A DNA stretch of 64,000 nucleotides from Egicoccus sp. AB-alg2 (GTDB taxonomy: Bacteria > Actinomycetota > Nitriliruptoria > Nitriliruptorales > Nitriliruptoraceae), in contig NZ_JBGUAX010000006.1 of the NCBI RefSeq assembly GCF_041821065.1, positions 62,001 to 126,000 of the forward strand. Reading direction: 5' to 3'. Both the position numbers and the translations under genes were made by a program. Position 1 is the first letter of the stretch. Each line of letters begins with the position of its first letter. Under the pieces are notes generated by a model. The model worked only from the letters and a program-made list of their open reading frames with translations. It had not been told where the DNA came from and searched no databases. Positions 8,703-17,151 of the stretch are shown piece by piece.

Positions 8703-9665
8703 TCAGGTCGTGCGCGGCGCCATGGCCGACAACAGCTCGTAGGACACGTGGGAGGCCGCGATCCCGGTCAGCTGTGCGTGGTCGTAGGCAGGTGCGACCT
8801 CGACGACATCGGCACCGACGAGGTCGAGCGAGGCGAAGCTGCGCAGCATCACGAGCAACTCGCGGCTGGTCAGCCCGCCGGCCTCGGGCGTCCCGGTGCC
8901 CGGGGCGTGGGCGGGGTCGAGCACGTCGATGTCAACGGAGACGTAGACCGGCCGATCGCCCAGGCGGGCATGGACGCGTTCGATCGCGCCGGCCAGGCCG
9001 TCGAGCTCCACTTCGGGGCACGTGACGGCCGTGAAGCCCAGGCGGCGGTCGTCGGTGAGGTCGTCGCGGCCGTAGAGCGGGCCGCGGATGCCGACGTGGA
9101 CGCTGGCCTCGCGGTCGATCAACCCCTCCTCCGAGGCGCGGCGGAAGGGTGTGCCGTGGGTCGTCGGCGCGCCGAAGTACGTGTCCCAGGTGTCGAGGTG
9201 GGCGTCGAAGTGCACGACCGCGACCGGGCCGTGCCGGCGCGCCATCGTGCGCAGCAGCGGCAGCGCGATCGTGTGGTCTCCGCCGATCGTGAGCAGGCGC
9301 GCACCGGCGTCCGTCAACTCGTCGGCGCCGCGTTCGACCGCCGCCACGGCAGCGTCGATGTCGAAGGGGTTGCAGGCGATGTCGCCTGCGTCGACGACCT
9401 GCTGCGCCGCGAAGGGCGACACGTCGGCGGCCGGGTTGTAGGGGCGCAGCAGCCGGGAGCTCTCCCGCACGTGGGCCGGCCCGAAGCGGGCCCCCGGCCG
9501 ATAGCTGACACCACTGTCGAACGGCACGCCGACCACCGCCACGTCCATGCGTGTGACCTCGTCGCGCCGGGGCAGCCGGGCGAAGGTCGCCGGTCCCGCG
9601 AAGCGCGGCACGACCGTCGCGTCGACCGGCCCCACCGGCGCCGCCTGCGGCTCCACCTCACTCAT
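8703..9665 (-). CDS. speB: Agmatinase/ureohydrolase family
   Basis: 320 residues, ureohydrolase fold. All Mn-binding blocks are visible: [18 protein letters not shown] and [19 protein letters not shown] with the final EVAP. Agmatinase hydrolyses agmatine to putrescine and urea; guanidinobutyrase or related activities cannot be excluded by eye. ATG 9665 is preceded by GGGAGG at ideal spacing. The region upstream (9714-9862) carries three tandem hairpin repeats that may affect its expression. Confidence 0.9.
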   Translation of the reverse strand: MSEVEPQAAPVGPVDATVVPRFAGPATFARLPRRDEVTRMDVAVVGVPFDSGVSYRPGARFGPAHVRESSRLLRPYNPAADVSPFAAQQVVDAGDIACNPFDIDAAVAAVERGADELTDAGARLLTIGGDHTIALPLLRTMARRHGPVAVVHFDAHLDTWDTYFGAPTTHGTPFRRASEEGLIDREASVHVGIRGPLYGRDDLTDDRRLGFTAVTCPEVELDGLAGAIERVHARLGDRPVYVSVDIDVLDPAHAPGTGTPEAGGLTSRELLVMLRSFASLDLVGADVVEVAPAYDHAQLTGIAASHVSYELLSAMAPRTT

Positions 9666-9713
9666 CCACGTGCCTCCCGTCCGGCGAGACGCTGCATGCA
9701 AGCACCCGCCCAC

Positions 9714-9862
9714 GGTCTGCGTCGTATCCGACGGCAGCCGTCGCTGCGAGGCCGCCGCTCCCCCGCCCCGTCGCGGTTTCCGTCGTATCCGACGGGAACC
9801 CTCGCGTGCCAGGCCGCCGCTCCCCCGCCCCGTCGCGGTTTCCGTCGTATCCGACGGGAACC
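9714..9862. repeat. Three tandem ~61-bp repeats, each with a conserved dyad/hairpin
   Basis: Units begin at 9721, 9782 and 9844 (61 and 62 bp apart), each opening with GTCGTATCCGACGG. In units 2 and 3 the dyad forms an 11-bp stem with a TATC loop (9775-9800 and 9837-9862; one G-U pair on the plus strand). In unit 1 the inner stem is the same, but the outer pairs are CTG/CAG with one bulged G instead of GGTT/AACC, so pairing is kept while sequence differs. The units sit between the coiled-coil gene and the start of the agmatinase gene. Function unknown: a multi-site operator or structured RNA leader are the main options. Confidence 0.8.
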
Positions 9863-9906
9863 GTCGCTCTTCGGACCTCGCCGGCGTCCGCATACCCGCG
9901 GGGCGG

Positions 9907-10935
9907 TCAGTCGTCGGCGAGGTCGGCGAGCTCGCGGCGGGCGGCGTCGAGATCGGCGTCGTAGTCGGCGAGGTCGGTGCGCGCCTCGTCGGCCTCGGCG
10001 TCGGCCTTCGCCAGGCGCGCGCGCAGGTCGTCGGCGTGGGCCTCGGCGCGCTCGACCCGCCGGGCCTGTTTTTCGCGGGCGGCCTCCAGGGCGTCGACGC
10101 GCCGCATCAGCTCGCGCCGCCGGGCCGCGCGCAGTCGGGCCTCCTCGGCCCGGCGCTCCTCCTCCGCCCGGCGCTCCTCCTCCGCCCGGCGCTCCTCCTC
10201 CGCGCGGCGGTCCTCCTCCGCTCGACGCTCGTCCTCGGCGCGGCGCTCCTCCTCGGCGCGGCGCTCCTCCTCGACCTGACGCTTCTCCTCGGCCGGGCGC
10301 TCCAGATCCGAACCCCGTGCCGCATCGTCCTCCGCCGGTGCCGCGCGGTCCTCGGCGACGGGCGGTGCCGCCTCCGCAGGTGACGCGGGTGGCGCCTGGT
10401 CGGTGGGTGGCGCAGCCGCCGGCGACGGCATGGCCATGAGCCCCAGGCCGCCGAAGCCCGGCCCCGGCAGCACCGCCTCGAAGATGCCGCGACGCAGCGT
10501 CGCGTGCTGCTCCGGGTCGACGGCGGCGGCGAACAGCGTCTGTTCGACCTCGTCGAGGTGGGCGTCGGGGCGCACGCCGGCGTCGGTGAGGATGCCACCG
10601 GCACGCTCGCGCAGGTCGCCGACCAGGTCGCGGACCCGCCGGCTGGCCTCGCGCAGCCCGTCGGCGCCGCGGCCGCTCGCGGCCCGGTGCTGTGCCGAGC
10701 GCAGCTCCTCGGCGGCCGCGACCAAGCCCGCCACGTCGTCGGGCGCCCGCCGGGCGAGCTGGTCCACCGCCCAGGCCGGCACGGTCGGCTTGCGCCGTGC
10801 CTTGAGCGCGGTGGCCTCCTCCTTGTGGCCGTCGGCCCGCAGTTGCTTCACGCGACGGTCGCGCTCGGCGGTGAAGTCGCCGTGGGCGACGCCATAGATC
10901 GCGTCGACGTGGGACGCGAGCAGTTCGTCGTCCAT
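9907..10935 (-). CDS. Coiled-coil protein, function unknown, next to Ku
   Basis: 342 residues. Residues 1-150 form a helical domain ([19 protein letters not shown] at the N-terminus, then [12 protein letters not shown]), a Pro/Ala-rich linker follows, and from about residue 205 there is a strongly charged segment of repeated EERRAEE-type heptads running into a long coiled coil. The N-terminal pattern resembles a conserved actinobacterial protein of unknown function. It lies 12 bp downstream of ku on the same strand, so it is probably co-transcribed and may belong to DNA-end repair, but nothing in its sequence proves this. Confidence 0.78.
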   Translation of the reverse strand: MDDELLASHVDAIYGVAHGDFTAERDRRVKQLRADGHKEEATALKARRKPTVPAWAVDQLARRAPDDVAGLVAAAEELRSAQHRAASGRGADGLREASRRVRDLVGDLRERAGGILTDAGVRPDAHLDEVEQTLFAAAVDPEQHATLRRGIFEAVLPGPGFGGLGLMAMPSPAAAPPTDQAPPASPAEAAPPVAEDRAAPAEDDAARGSDLERPAEEKRQVEEERRAEEERRAEDERRAEEDRRAEEERRAEEERRAEEERRAEEARLRAARRRELMRRVDALEAAREKQARRVERAEAHADDLRARLAKADAEADEARTDLADYDADLDAARRELADLADD

Positions 10936-10947
10936 CGCCGTCCTTCG

Positions 10948-11922
10948 TCAGCTCGCCTTCGCCGAGCGGTCCCCGTCCGCCAGTGCCTCGGCGAGCTCCT
11001 CCTTGCTCATCGACGAGCGGCCCGGCAGGTCACGCTCCTGCGCCAGCTCGTACAGCTCGTCCTTGCTCATCGCACCGTAGTCCCGTCCGCCGCCGCGGCC
11101 ACCGGCGCCGTCGTCTCGGCCCTCGCCCTCACCACGATCGCGCTTCGCCCGGTCGAGGCTCTGCTCGAGCGCTGCCATGAGGTCGATGACCCCACCGGTG
11201 TCGCGCTCGGGCGGGGTGATCTCGACCTCCTGGCCCTCCGCCTTGGCCTCCAGGAAGGCGGTGACCCGTTCCTGGTACTCGTCGTGGTAGCGCGTCGGGT
11301 CGAACTCGGCGACCAGCGAGTCGATCAGCTGCTCGGCCATGGCCAGCTCGCGCGGCGCCACCTCGACCTTCTCCAGGGTCTCCGTGGCGTCCAGGCCGGC
11401 CGGGTCCGCGACCTCGTCGGCATAGTGCATCGTCGACAGCAGCAGCAGGCCATCGCGTGCCCGGACCGCGGCGAGGTACTCCTTGTTGCGCATGACGAAG
11501 CGGGCGACGGCAACCTTCCCGGACCGCTCCATGGCGTCGGCGAGCAGCTTGTAGGGCTTGGCGGCGGCCTCGCCCGAGGGCATCAGGTAGTAGGCGCGGT
11601 CGTAGTAGACGGGGTCGATCTCCGTCAGCTCGACGAAGTCGTGGATGTCGATGAGCCGGGAGGCCTCCGGGTCGAGCTCGTCGAGCTCGTCGGGGTCCAC
11701 GACGACGTACTGCCCGTCGGCCACCTCGTAGCCCTTGACGATGTCGTCGTAGGAGACTTCCTCGCCGCTCTCCTCGTCCACGCGCTTGTTGCGCACACGG
11801 TTGCCGGTCTCGCGGTGGAGCTGCGTGAAGTGCACCGTGTGGCTGCGCACGGCCGTGAACAGCTGCACCGGGACACTCACCAGGCCGAAGCTGATCGATC
11901 CGCTCCACGTCGCCCGTGCCAT
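10948..11922 (-). CDS. ku: Bacterial Ku, NHEJ DNA-end-binding protein
   Basis: 324 residues. The N-terminus MARATWSGSISFGLVSVPVQ and the following LHRETGNRVRNKRVD are diagnostic of bacterial Ku, which forms a homodimeric ring on double-strand ends and recruits LigD. After the core (to about residue 250) comes an acidic/Gly-rich linker and a C-terminal SAP-like helix pair (MSKDELYELAQ and MSKEELAEAL), a tail that in other Ku proteins contributes to DNA binding or LigD contact. A LigD-type polymerase domain is encoded 44 kb away at 55817-56833. ATG 11922 chosen from the family N-terminus. Confidence 0.96.
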   Translation of the reverse strand: MARATWSGSISFGLVSVPVQLFTAVRSHTVHFTQLHRETGNRVRNKRVDEESGEEVSYDDIVKGYEVADGQYVVVDPDELDELDPEASRLIDIHDFVELTEIDPVYYDRAYYLMPSGEAAAKPYKLLADAMERSGKVAVARFVMRNKEYLAAVRARDGLLLLSTMHYADEVADPAGLDATETLEKVEVAPRELAMAEQLIDSLVAEFDPTRYHDEYQERVTAFLEAKAEGQEVEITPPERDTGGVIDLMAALEQSLDRAKRDRGEGEGRDDGAGGRGGGRDYGAMSKDELYELAQERDLPGRSSMSKEELAEALADGDRSAKAS

Positions 11923-12062
11923 CTCGTCGCCTCCCTCGCCGGGGTCGGGGACGATCGTGCCAGCGGGCGAACGCCGGACGCGGGACACCTGGGTCCGGAC
12001 GGCGGCTGACCGGCGTGCCATGATCACCGGGTCCGTTCCCTCACCCGCACAGGTGCCTGCCG

Positions 12063-13055
12063 ATGAGCGACCTCGCCACGAGCCCTGTCCTCCCCGACGA
12101 CGCGGTCGTCGCCTTCGAGCCCTACCGGCGCGAGCTGACCGGCTACTGCTACCGCATGCTCGGCTCCGGCTTCGAGGCCGACGACGCCGTGCAGGAGACC
12201 CTCGTGCGTGCCTGGCGCGCCTACGACCGGTTCGAGGGGCGCTCGTCCCTACGGACCTGGCTGTACCGGATCGCGACCAACGTGTGCCTCGACCAGGTCA
12301 AGGGCCGCCAGCGCCGGGCGCGTCCCATGGACCTCGGACCGTCGACGACGGTCGCCGCGGCCGAGTTGATCGAGCGTGACGCCGCGACCTGGGTCGAGCC
12401 GGCACCCGACGGCGCCGTGCTGCCGACGGCCGGCGACCCGGCCGAGATGGCCGTGGCCCGCGACACCATCCGCCTCGCCTTCGTGGCCGCCCTCCAGCAC
12501 CTGCCGCCGAAGCAGCGGGCGGTGCTGATCCTGCGCGAGGTGCTGCAGTGGCACGCCGACGAGGTGGCGCAACTGCTCGACACCACCGTCGCGTCCGTCA
12601 ACTCCGCGCTGCAGCGGGCGCGGGCGACGCTCGCGAACCGCGCGCCCGCGGACACCGACCCGCTGCGCCCGGACGACGAGGCGCAACGGGAGTTGCTGGC
12701 CCGCTACGTCGACGCGTTCGAGCGCTACGACATGGACGCGCTGGCAGCGCTGCTGCGCGAGGACGCCATTCAGAACATGCCGCCCTTCGACCTGTGGCTG
12801 CAGGGGCGCGACGAGATCGTCACCTGGATGGTCAGCCCCGGGCCGGACAAGTGCCGGGGTTCGCGTCTGCTGCCGACGGTCGCCAACGGCGCCCCGGCGT
12901 TCGGTCAGTACCGGCTCGCGGCCGACGGCGGACACGAACCGTGGGCCCTGCAGGTCCTGGAGATCGTCGACGGCCGCATCATCGCCTTCAACTCCTTCCT
13001 CGACACCGCACGGCTGTTCCCGCGCTTCGGGCTCCCGGACCGGCTCGACCCCTAG
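12063..13055 (+). CDS. SigG/SigX5-type ECF sigma factor with SnoaL-like C-terminal domain
   Basis: 330 residues. Region 2 (CYRMLGSGFEADDAVQETLVRAW, WLYRIATNVCLD) and region 4 (LPPKQRAVLILREVLQWHAD) are followed, from about residue 215, by a SnoaL-like domain (AFERYDMDALAALL...). This layout is that of the SigG/SigJ-type ECF subfamilies, in which the appended domain, not a separate anti-sigma factor, modulates activity. It stands alone as a transcription unit; its last 4 bases overlap the convergent STAS gene. Target genes are not predictable from the window. Confidence 0.92.
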   Translation: MSDLATSPVLPDDAVVAFEPYRRELTGYCYRMLGSGFEADDAVQETLVRAWRAYDRFEGRSSLRTWLYRIATNVCLDQVKGRQRRARPMDLGPSTTVAAAELIERDAATWVEPAPDGAVLPTAGDPAEMAVARDTIRLAFVAALQHLPPKQRAVLILREVLQWHADEVAQLLDTTVASVNSALQRARATLANRAPADTDPLRPDDEAQRELLARYVDAFERYDMDALAALLREDAIQNMPPFDLWLQGRDEIVTWMVSPGPDKCRGSRLLPTVANGAPAFGQYRLAADGGHEPWALQVLEIVDGRIIAFNSFLDTARLFPRFGLPDRLDP

Positions 13056-13387
13056 TCGGGGGGTTCGCACGCCAGCACGTCGTCCAGGCCGCACAGGGCC
13101 AGCAGTTCCAGCAGGCGCGGCGCGGCATGCCGCAGCTGCACGGTGCGCCCGATCCGGCGCGCCGTCAGCAGCACCCGCGCCAGCGTGTCGACGGTGTCGA
13201 CGTCGGGCTGGGCGAGGGCGGCGACGTCCAGCACGGCCACCGGGACGTCGGTGGCCAGCAACTGCTCCCGCAGACGCGCGCACAAGGCGCCGGTGCCGGC
13301 CCGACCAACCGCCGCGGGCAGGCGTACGACGACCACCCCGTCAGGCGCCGGCTCGGCCACGAGCGGCTCGCGCGGGGCCGTGGCCAC
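13052..13387 (-). CDS. STAS-domain protein, anti-anti-sigma-like, lacking the usual phospho-serine
   Basis: 111 residues with a STAS fold (VVVVRLPAAVGRAG, AVLDVAALAQPDVDTVDTLARVLL). STAS proteins bind anti-sigma kinases and are switched off by phosphorylation of a Ser in the DSS/TG loop. Here that loop reads PDVDTVDT, with no Ser at the expected place, so regulation may differ or may use Thr. No partner kinase or phosphatase is adjacent. Start GTG/ATG at 13387 follows the frame of the domain. Confidence 0.78.
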   Translation of the reverse strand: MATAPREPLVAEPAPDGVVVVRLPAAVGRAGTGALCARLREQLLATDVPVAVLDVAALAQPDVDTVDTLARVLLTARRIGRTVQLRHAAPRLLELLALCGLDDVLACEPPD

Positions 13388-13436
13388 GGCGTCTCCTGAC
13401 GTCGGTCACAGGATGGACGCCGTCGGTCGCCGGAAC

Positions 13437-14804
13437 TCATCGGGACACCGGTCGCGGCACGGCTGGCACGACCTCTCCGTCCGGGCTCACGGCGTCGCCC
13501 GCCATCGGCAGCAGCATGCGTCGTCGGTCGAGCGGCAGCCGAGCTCGCGACCGGGTCGCGAGGATCTGCACCACGCCGAGGTCACCCGACTCGAAACCGA
13601 GCACGGAACCGGCGAGGTAGGCCCGCCAGACCCGGGCGGTGGCCTCGCCGACGAGTTCGCGGGCCCGGTCGTAGGACGCCTCGAGACCGCCGAGCCAGTG
13701 CTGCAGCGTCAGCGCGTAGTGCGGCCGCAACTGCTCGAGGTCCTGGATCTCGAACCCGCCCCGTTCGAGCTCGCGCACCATGTGGTGGGCCGGCACGAGC
13801 GCGCCGTCGGGGAAGACGTAGCGGCCCACGAAGGTGTCCGGTGACCGGGCGAAGTCACGGACGACGTCCCGGCGTCCGGTCGTGATGCCGTGGTTGAGCA
13901 GCCGGCCGTCGTCCGCGAGCCGCCTGTACAGCGTCTTCACGTAGGTCGGCAGCAGGTCGGCGCCGACGTGCTCGACCATGCCGACCGACGCGATCGCGTC
14001 GAACCGTTCCACCACGTCGCGGTAGTCGCGGATCACGATCCGGACGCGGTCGGACACTCCGGCCGCGGCCACGCGCTGCCTGGCCAGTTCGGCCTGCCGC
14101 TCGGACAGCGTGATCCCGAGCGCGCGCACACCGTGGCGGCGGGCGGCGTGGATGACCAACGAGCCCCAGCCACAGCCGACGTCGAGGAAGTGCTCGTCCG
14201 GCCGGAGCGCCAGTTTGCGACAGATCAGCTCGAGCTTGCGGCGCTGAGCACGCCCCAGCGCGGCACGGTCGGGGATGGTCGCGTCGCGGTCGGTCTCGGC
14301 GAAGTAGCCGCAGGAGTAGACGAGGTCGTCGTCGAGGACGAGCCGGTAGAAGTCGTTGCCCACGTCGTAGTGGTGACGTACGGCGGCGACGTCACGCTCG
14401 CGGGAGTGTGGTCGGCCGGTGAGCCGCTTGCGCCCGGCGGCCAGCCCGTCGGGCGGCGGTGGCAGGCGCAGCACCACCGCCGCGAGCTCCAGCTTGTCGC
14501 GGGCGGTGAGCCGGTGCCGCAGCCGCGCGACGTCGCGCAGGGCGGCGACCATGGAACCCTCGACGTCGAGAGCGCCGGTGAGGAACGCCTCGCCAGCATG
14601 CAGATCGACGGGCGGACGCAGCAGGGCCCGAAGCGACCAGGGGTGACGCAGCACGAGGCGGTAGCCAGCGCCGGCGGAACCGCCGAACGCCTCCCCGTTC
14701 CAGAGCCGCAACGGCAGGTCGTGGCCGCGCGCCGCGAGTCGAGACCCGAGTCGTCGCACGGCCTCGGCGCAATGATCCGGTGCCAGGGTGAGCAACGTCG
14801 TCAT
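13437..14804 (-). CDS. cfa: Cyclopropane-fatty-acyl-phospholipid synthase family methyltransferase
   Basis: 455 residues. The N-terminal lipid-handling domain is followed by HYDVGNDFYRLVLDDDLVYS and the SAM-binding block FLDVGCGWGSLVIHAA, then GITLSERQ and MVEHVG, all typical of Cfa/CmaA enzymes that methylate double bonds of membrane acyl chains. Length is somewhat above E. coli Cfa, mostly at the N-terminus. Two starts are possible, ATG 14804 and ATG 14828; neither has a good Shine-Dalgarno, so the N-terminus is uncertain by 8 residues. Confidence 0.92.
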   Translation of the reverse strand: MTTLLTLAPDHCAEAVRRLGSRLAARGHDLPLRLWNGEAFGGSAGAGYRLVLRHPWSLRALLRPPVDLHAGEAFLTGALDVEGSMVAALRDVARLRHRLTARDKLELAAVVLRLPPPPDGLAAGRKRLTGRPHSRERDVAAVRHHYDVGNDFYRLVLDDDLVYSCGYFAETDRDATIPDRAALGRAQRRKLELICRKLALRPDEHFLDVGCGWGSLVIHAARRHGVRALGITLSERQAELARQRVAAAGVSDRVRIVIRDYRDVVERFDAIASVGMVEHVGADLLPTYVKTLYRRLADDGRLLNHGITTGRRDVVRDFARSPDTFVGRYVFPDGALVPAHHMVRELERGGFEIQDLEQLRPHYALTLQHWLGGLEASYDRARELVGEATARVWRAYLAGSVLGFESGDLGVVQILATRSRARLPLDRRRMLLPMAGDAVSPDGEVVPAVPRPVSR

Positions 14805-14899
14805 GGCGACGATGATGCGTCGGCGCATCCTGGCGGACAAGGGTGTTTGTCCCGACAGGCCGATGAACATCGTCCCCAGGACGACGGCCGGCGGACGGC

Positions 14900-15778
14900 T
14901 CAGGCGCCGCGGTCGGCCTCGAACGTCACGGTCACCTCGACCTCCTCGACCCCGCGGACCAGCGCCAGCACCAGCCGCTCGCCCCCGCGCTCGAGCCGGT
15001 CGGCGAGGTCGTCCGGGTCGCTGAGGGCGGCTCCGTCGGCGGTGACGAGCAGATCGCCCTCGCGGACACCGGCCCGCTCGGCCGCGCTGCCCTCGTCGAC
15101 CTCCCGCACCAGCAGCCCGTCGCGTTCGGGGAGGCCGACCGCGGCGCGCAGGCGGCGGGCGACGTCGGCCGGGGCGAGCGCGACACCCAGGCGCCGGCGC
15201 CGAGGCGACTCCCCGCCGGCCAGGCGCCCGATGCGTTCGCGCAGGTCGGCAGTGGCGGGCAGGGCGAGGTAGAAGCCGTCGCCGCGGCGGTGGGTGTTGA
15301 TGCCGATCACGGCGCCGCCGAGCTCGAGCACCGGGCCGCCGGAGGACCCACGGCCCAGCGGGGCGGTGTGCTCGATGCCGGTGAGCCGCCGACCACGCGG
15401 GCCGCGGAACGGGCTGACGGTCGAGGACACGAACCCGACGGTGACGCGCCCTGGCCCGCGGCGAGGCGCCCCCAGCGCCAGGACCGCGCTGCCGAGCGCC
15501 ACCTCGGCGTCGCGGATCTCGATCGGCTCCAGGTCGCCGGTGTCGACCGAGACGACCGCGAGGTCCCCGTCGACATCGGTCGCGGTGACCTCTGCCGCGA
15601 CCGTGCTGCCGTCGGCGAACCGCACCGGCACCGACGGACCCACGAGGTTGTGGGCGTTGGTCAGGACGCGGCCCGCCGCCACCACCACACCGGCCCCGCG
15701 GCCGACGGCGACGACGGAGGGCCCCACGCGGTCGGCGGCGTCGGCCGCCGCTCGCTGCACTTCCTCGAGTGCTGACAT
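14900..15778 (-). CDS. Trypsin-like S1C serine protease with PDZ domain, apparently cytosolic
   Basis: 292 residues, HtrA-like. Catalytic triad H43 (TNAHN), D72 (GDLAVV) and S146 (GRGSSGGPV); a PDZ domain occupies about residues 190-285 (RLGVALAP, AERAGVREGDLLVTADG). There is no signal peptide or membrane helix: the reading starts directly at the protease domain (MSALEEVQ), unlike most HtrA proteins. ATG 15778 is preceded by AGGAG at 8 bases. Divergent from an HxlR regulator across a perfect dyad (15825-15847), which suggests it is that regulator's target. Confidence 0.9.
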   Translation of the reverse strand: MSALEEVQRAAADAADRVGPSVVAVGRGAGVVVAAGRVLTNAHNLVGPSVPVRFADGSTVAAEVTATDVDGDLAVVSVDTGDLEPIEIRDAEVALGSAVLALGAPRRGPGRVTVGFVSSTVSPFRGPRGRRLTGIEHTAPLGRGSSGGPVLELGGAVIGINTHRRGDGFYLALPATADLRERIGRLAGGESPRRRRLGVALAPADVARRLRAAVGLPERDGLLVREVDEGSAAERAGVREGDLLVTADGAALSDPDDLADRLERGGERLVLALVRGVEEVEVTVTFEADRGA

Positions 15779-15824
15779 ATCCGTTCTCCTGGTACGGAAC
15801 GCCTCCGCGACTGCCGTCGGAAGG

Positions 15825-15847
15825 GTCACTTCTCGATCGCAAGTGAC
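15825..15847. promoter_or_regulatory. Perfect 7-bp inverted repeat, probable HxlR operator
   Basis: GTCACTT (15825-15831) and AAGTGAC (15841-15847) are exact reverse complements separated by 9 bases, in the only AT-richer patch between the divergent protease and HxlR genes. HxlR dimers usually bind such dyads in divergent intergenic regions. The -10/-35 elements could not be assigned firmly on either strand. Confidence 0.62.
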
Positions 15848-15953
15848 AATCGATACCATACGCAACCTCCGGCGCCGCGGAGAGCGATCTGCGCGCCGGC
15901 GGCGCAGGTGATACGGCAGGCTGTGCGACCCTGGAGCCGGTGGGAGCGAGCAC

Positions 15954-16358
15954 ATGCAGGCGATGGAGGCGGCCGCGTTGGCGGCGGCGGTCGAACAGGT
16001 CGGTGACCGCTGGCTGCTGCGCATCGTCCATGCGTTGCTGGCGGGCCCACGACGGTTCGGTGAGCTGCAGACCGAACTGGGCGTGGCCCCGAACGTGCTC
16101 ACCCAGCGCCTGGGTGCCCTGAGCGCCGACGGGCTGGTCGTCGCCGAGCCCTACCAGGAACGACCGCGCCGGCACACCTACGTCCTGACCGAACGCGGAC
16201 GCGACTTGGGTGGGGTCCTGCGCCTGCTGGCAGCGTGGCAGGCCGACGAACTCGGTCCGCGCCACCCCGCCTGCGGCACCCCGTTGCAGGCGCACTGGTG
16301 GTGCCCCACCTGTGAGCGCCTGGCCGAGGACCCGGCAGGAGCCGTCGTCCACCTGTGA
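15954..16358 (+). CDS. HxlR-family winged-helix transcriptional regulator
   Basis: 134 residues. The winged helix reads VGDRWLLRIVHALLAGPRRF, ELQTELGVAPNVLTQRLGAL, GLVVAEPYQERPRRHTYVLT, close to the HxlR pattern. The C-terminal tail has HPACGTP and WWCPTCER; its three Cys plus His might bind zinc, and similar tails occur in actinobacterial HxlR proteins. It probably autoregulates and controls the divergent S1C protease gene through the dyad at 15825-15847. Ligand unknown. Confidence 0.9.
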   Translation: MQAMEAAALAAAVEQVGDRWLLRIVHALLAGPRRFGELQTELGVAPNVLTQRLGALSADGLVVAEPYQERPRRHTYVLTERGRDLGGVLRLLAAWQADELGPRHPACGTPLQAHWWCPTCERLAEDPAGAVVHL

Positions 16359-16397
16359 GCCCGACACCCCGCCGAGGCTGGCGTCGTCGCGCCGCCC

Positions 16398-16775
16398 TCA
16401 GGATGCCGTCCGCCGCAGGTGATGGCGCAACGAGTCGACCAGGCCGCTGATGGTCGAGACGGTCACAGCCGGATGCAGCTCACCGGCGGAGGCGACGTGG
16501 TGCAGGCGTCGTGCCGCGATCTCCATCGCCTCCACGTCGGCCAGCAGGTCGTCTCCGCGGTCACCGAGCGCGGCGAGGTGGCGTTGCTCCTGCTCCAGCG
16601 CGGGGAGCACCAGCGACGTCACCTCGGCCTCCACGACGGCGAGCTGCTCCGCCCGCGTCCGCGGCCCCATCGTGGCCAACTCGTTGGCCAGCATCTCCCA
16701 GTTCGCCATGCACCGGGCGAGTTCGCGCCGCACCTCCGGGTCCATGGCTGCCGTCACCGCCTCGTGCGTGGTCAT
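16398..16775 (-). CDS. Small helical protein, function unknown
   Basis: 125 residues, predicted all-helical, with His spread along the sequence (MTTHEAV, EQRHLAAL, RRLHHVASAGELH, LRHHLRR). The spacing recalls hemerythrin-like four-helix proteins but does not clearly match the H-HxxxE-HxxxH pattern, so no function is assigned. ATG 16775 follows GGAGGCACGGGG at good spacing. Convergent with HxlR. Confidence 0.62.
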   Translation of the reverse strand: MTTHEAVTAAMDPEVRRELARCMANWEMLANELATMGPRTRAEQLAVVEAEVTSLVLPALEQEQRHLAALGDRGDDLLADVEAMEIAARRLHHVASAGELHPAVTVSTISGLVDSLRHHLRRTAS

Positions 16776-16898
16776 CCCCGTGCCTCCATCGTGGCTCTCC
16801 CGCAGTCTTCGCGCAGACGCGGGCACGTGCCGGGGGCCGAGGTCATCGCGGGATGGGCCCTTGGACCCGCGTCCAGGTCTTGGCCCTACCCTGGTCGC

Positions 16899-17120
16899 AT
16901 GAGCCGAGGTGTTGGTCCCGTCCTGGTCGTCGCCGGTCTCGGCGTCGTGGTGCTCGGTCTGCTGGTCTGGACCGGTGCGCTCGGCTGGTTCGGCCGGCTG
17001 CCGGGGGACGTGCGCTATCAGAGCGGCACCACGCGCGTGTTCGTCCCGATCACCTCGATGCTGCTGGCCTCGGTCGTGCTGACCGTCGTGGTGAACGTCA
17101 TCCTGCGGCTGCTGCGCTGA
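16899..17120 (+). CDS. DUF2905-type small membrane protein
   Basis: 73 residues: one N-terminal membrane helix, then LGWFGRLPGDVRYQ followed by VFVPITSMLLASVVLTVV, the two-helix arrangement and LPGD-x-R motif of DUF2905. Function unknown. It starts at ATG 16899 and ends 31 bp before a convergent gene. Confidence 0.85.
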   Translation: MSRGVGPVLVVAGLGVVVLGLLVWTGALGWFGRLPGDVRYQSGTTRVFVPITSMLLASVVLTVVVNVILRLLR

Positions 17121-17151
17121 CGTCCAGACCTCCAGCAGCGGCCTGCGCGGT

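Noticed and set aside
10140-10280. Repeated Glu-Arg-Arg-Ala-Glu-Glu coding units as a regulatory or mobile repeat
   Set aside because: They are heptad-like charged coiled-coil codons within the 9907-10935 gene and explain themselves as protein structure.
13437-16367. One 976-residue minus-strand reading
   Set aside because: It joins the Cfa gene to antisense sequence of HxlR and an off-frame reading of the S1C protease; motifs of those genes are in other frames, so the long reading is only the high-GC absence of stops.
16398-16775. Hemerythrin assignment for the helical protein
   Set aside because: His residues are present but their spacing does not follow the metal-binding pattern well enough, so it was left unassigned.
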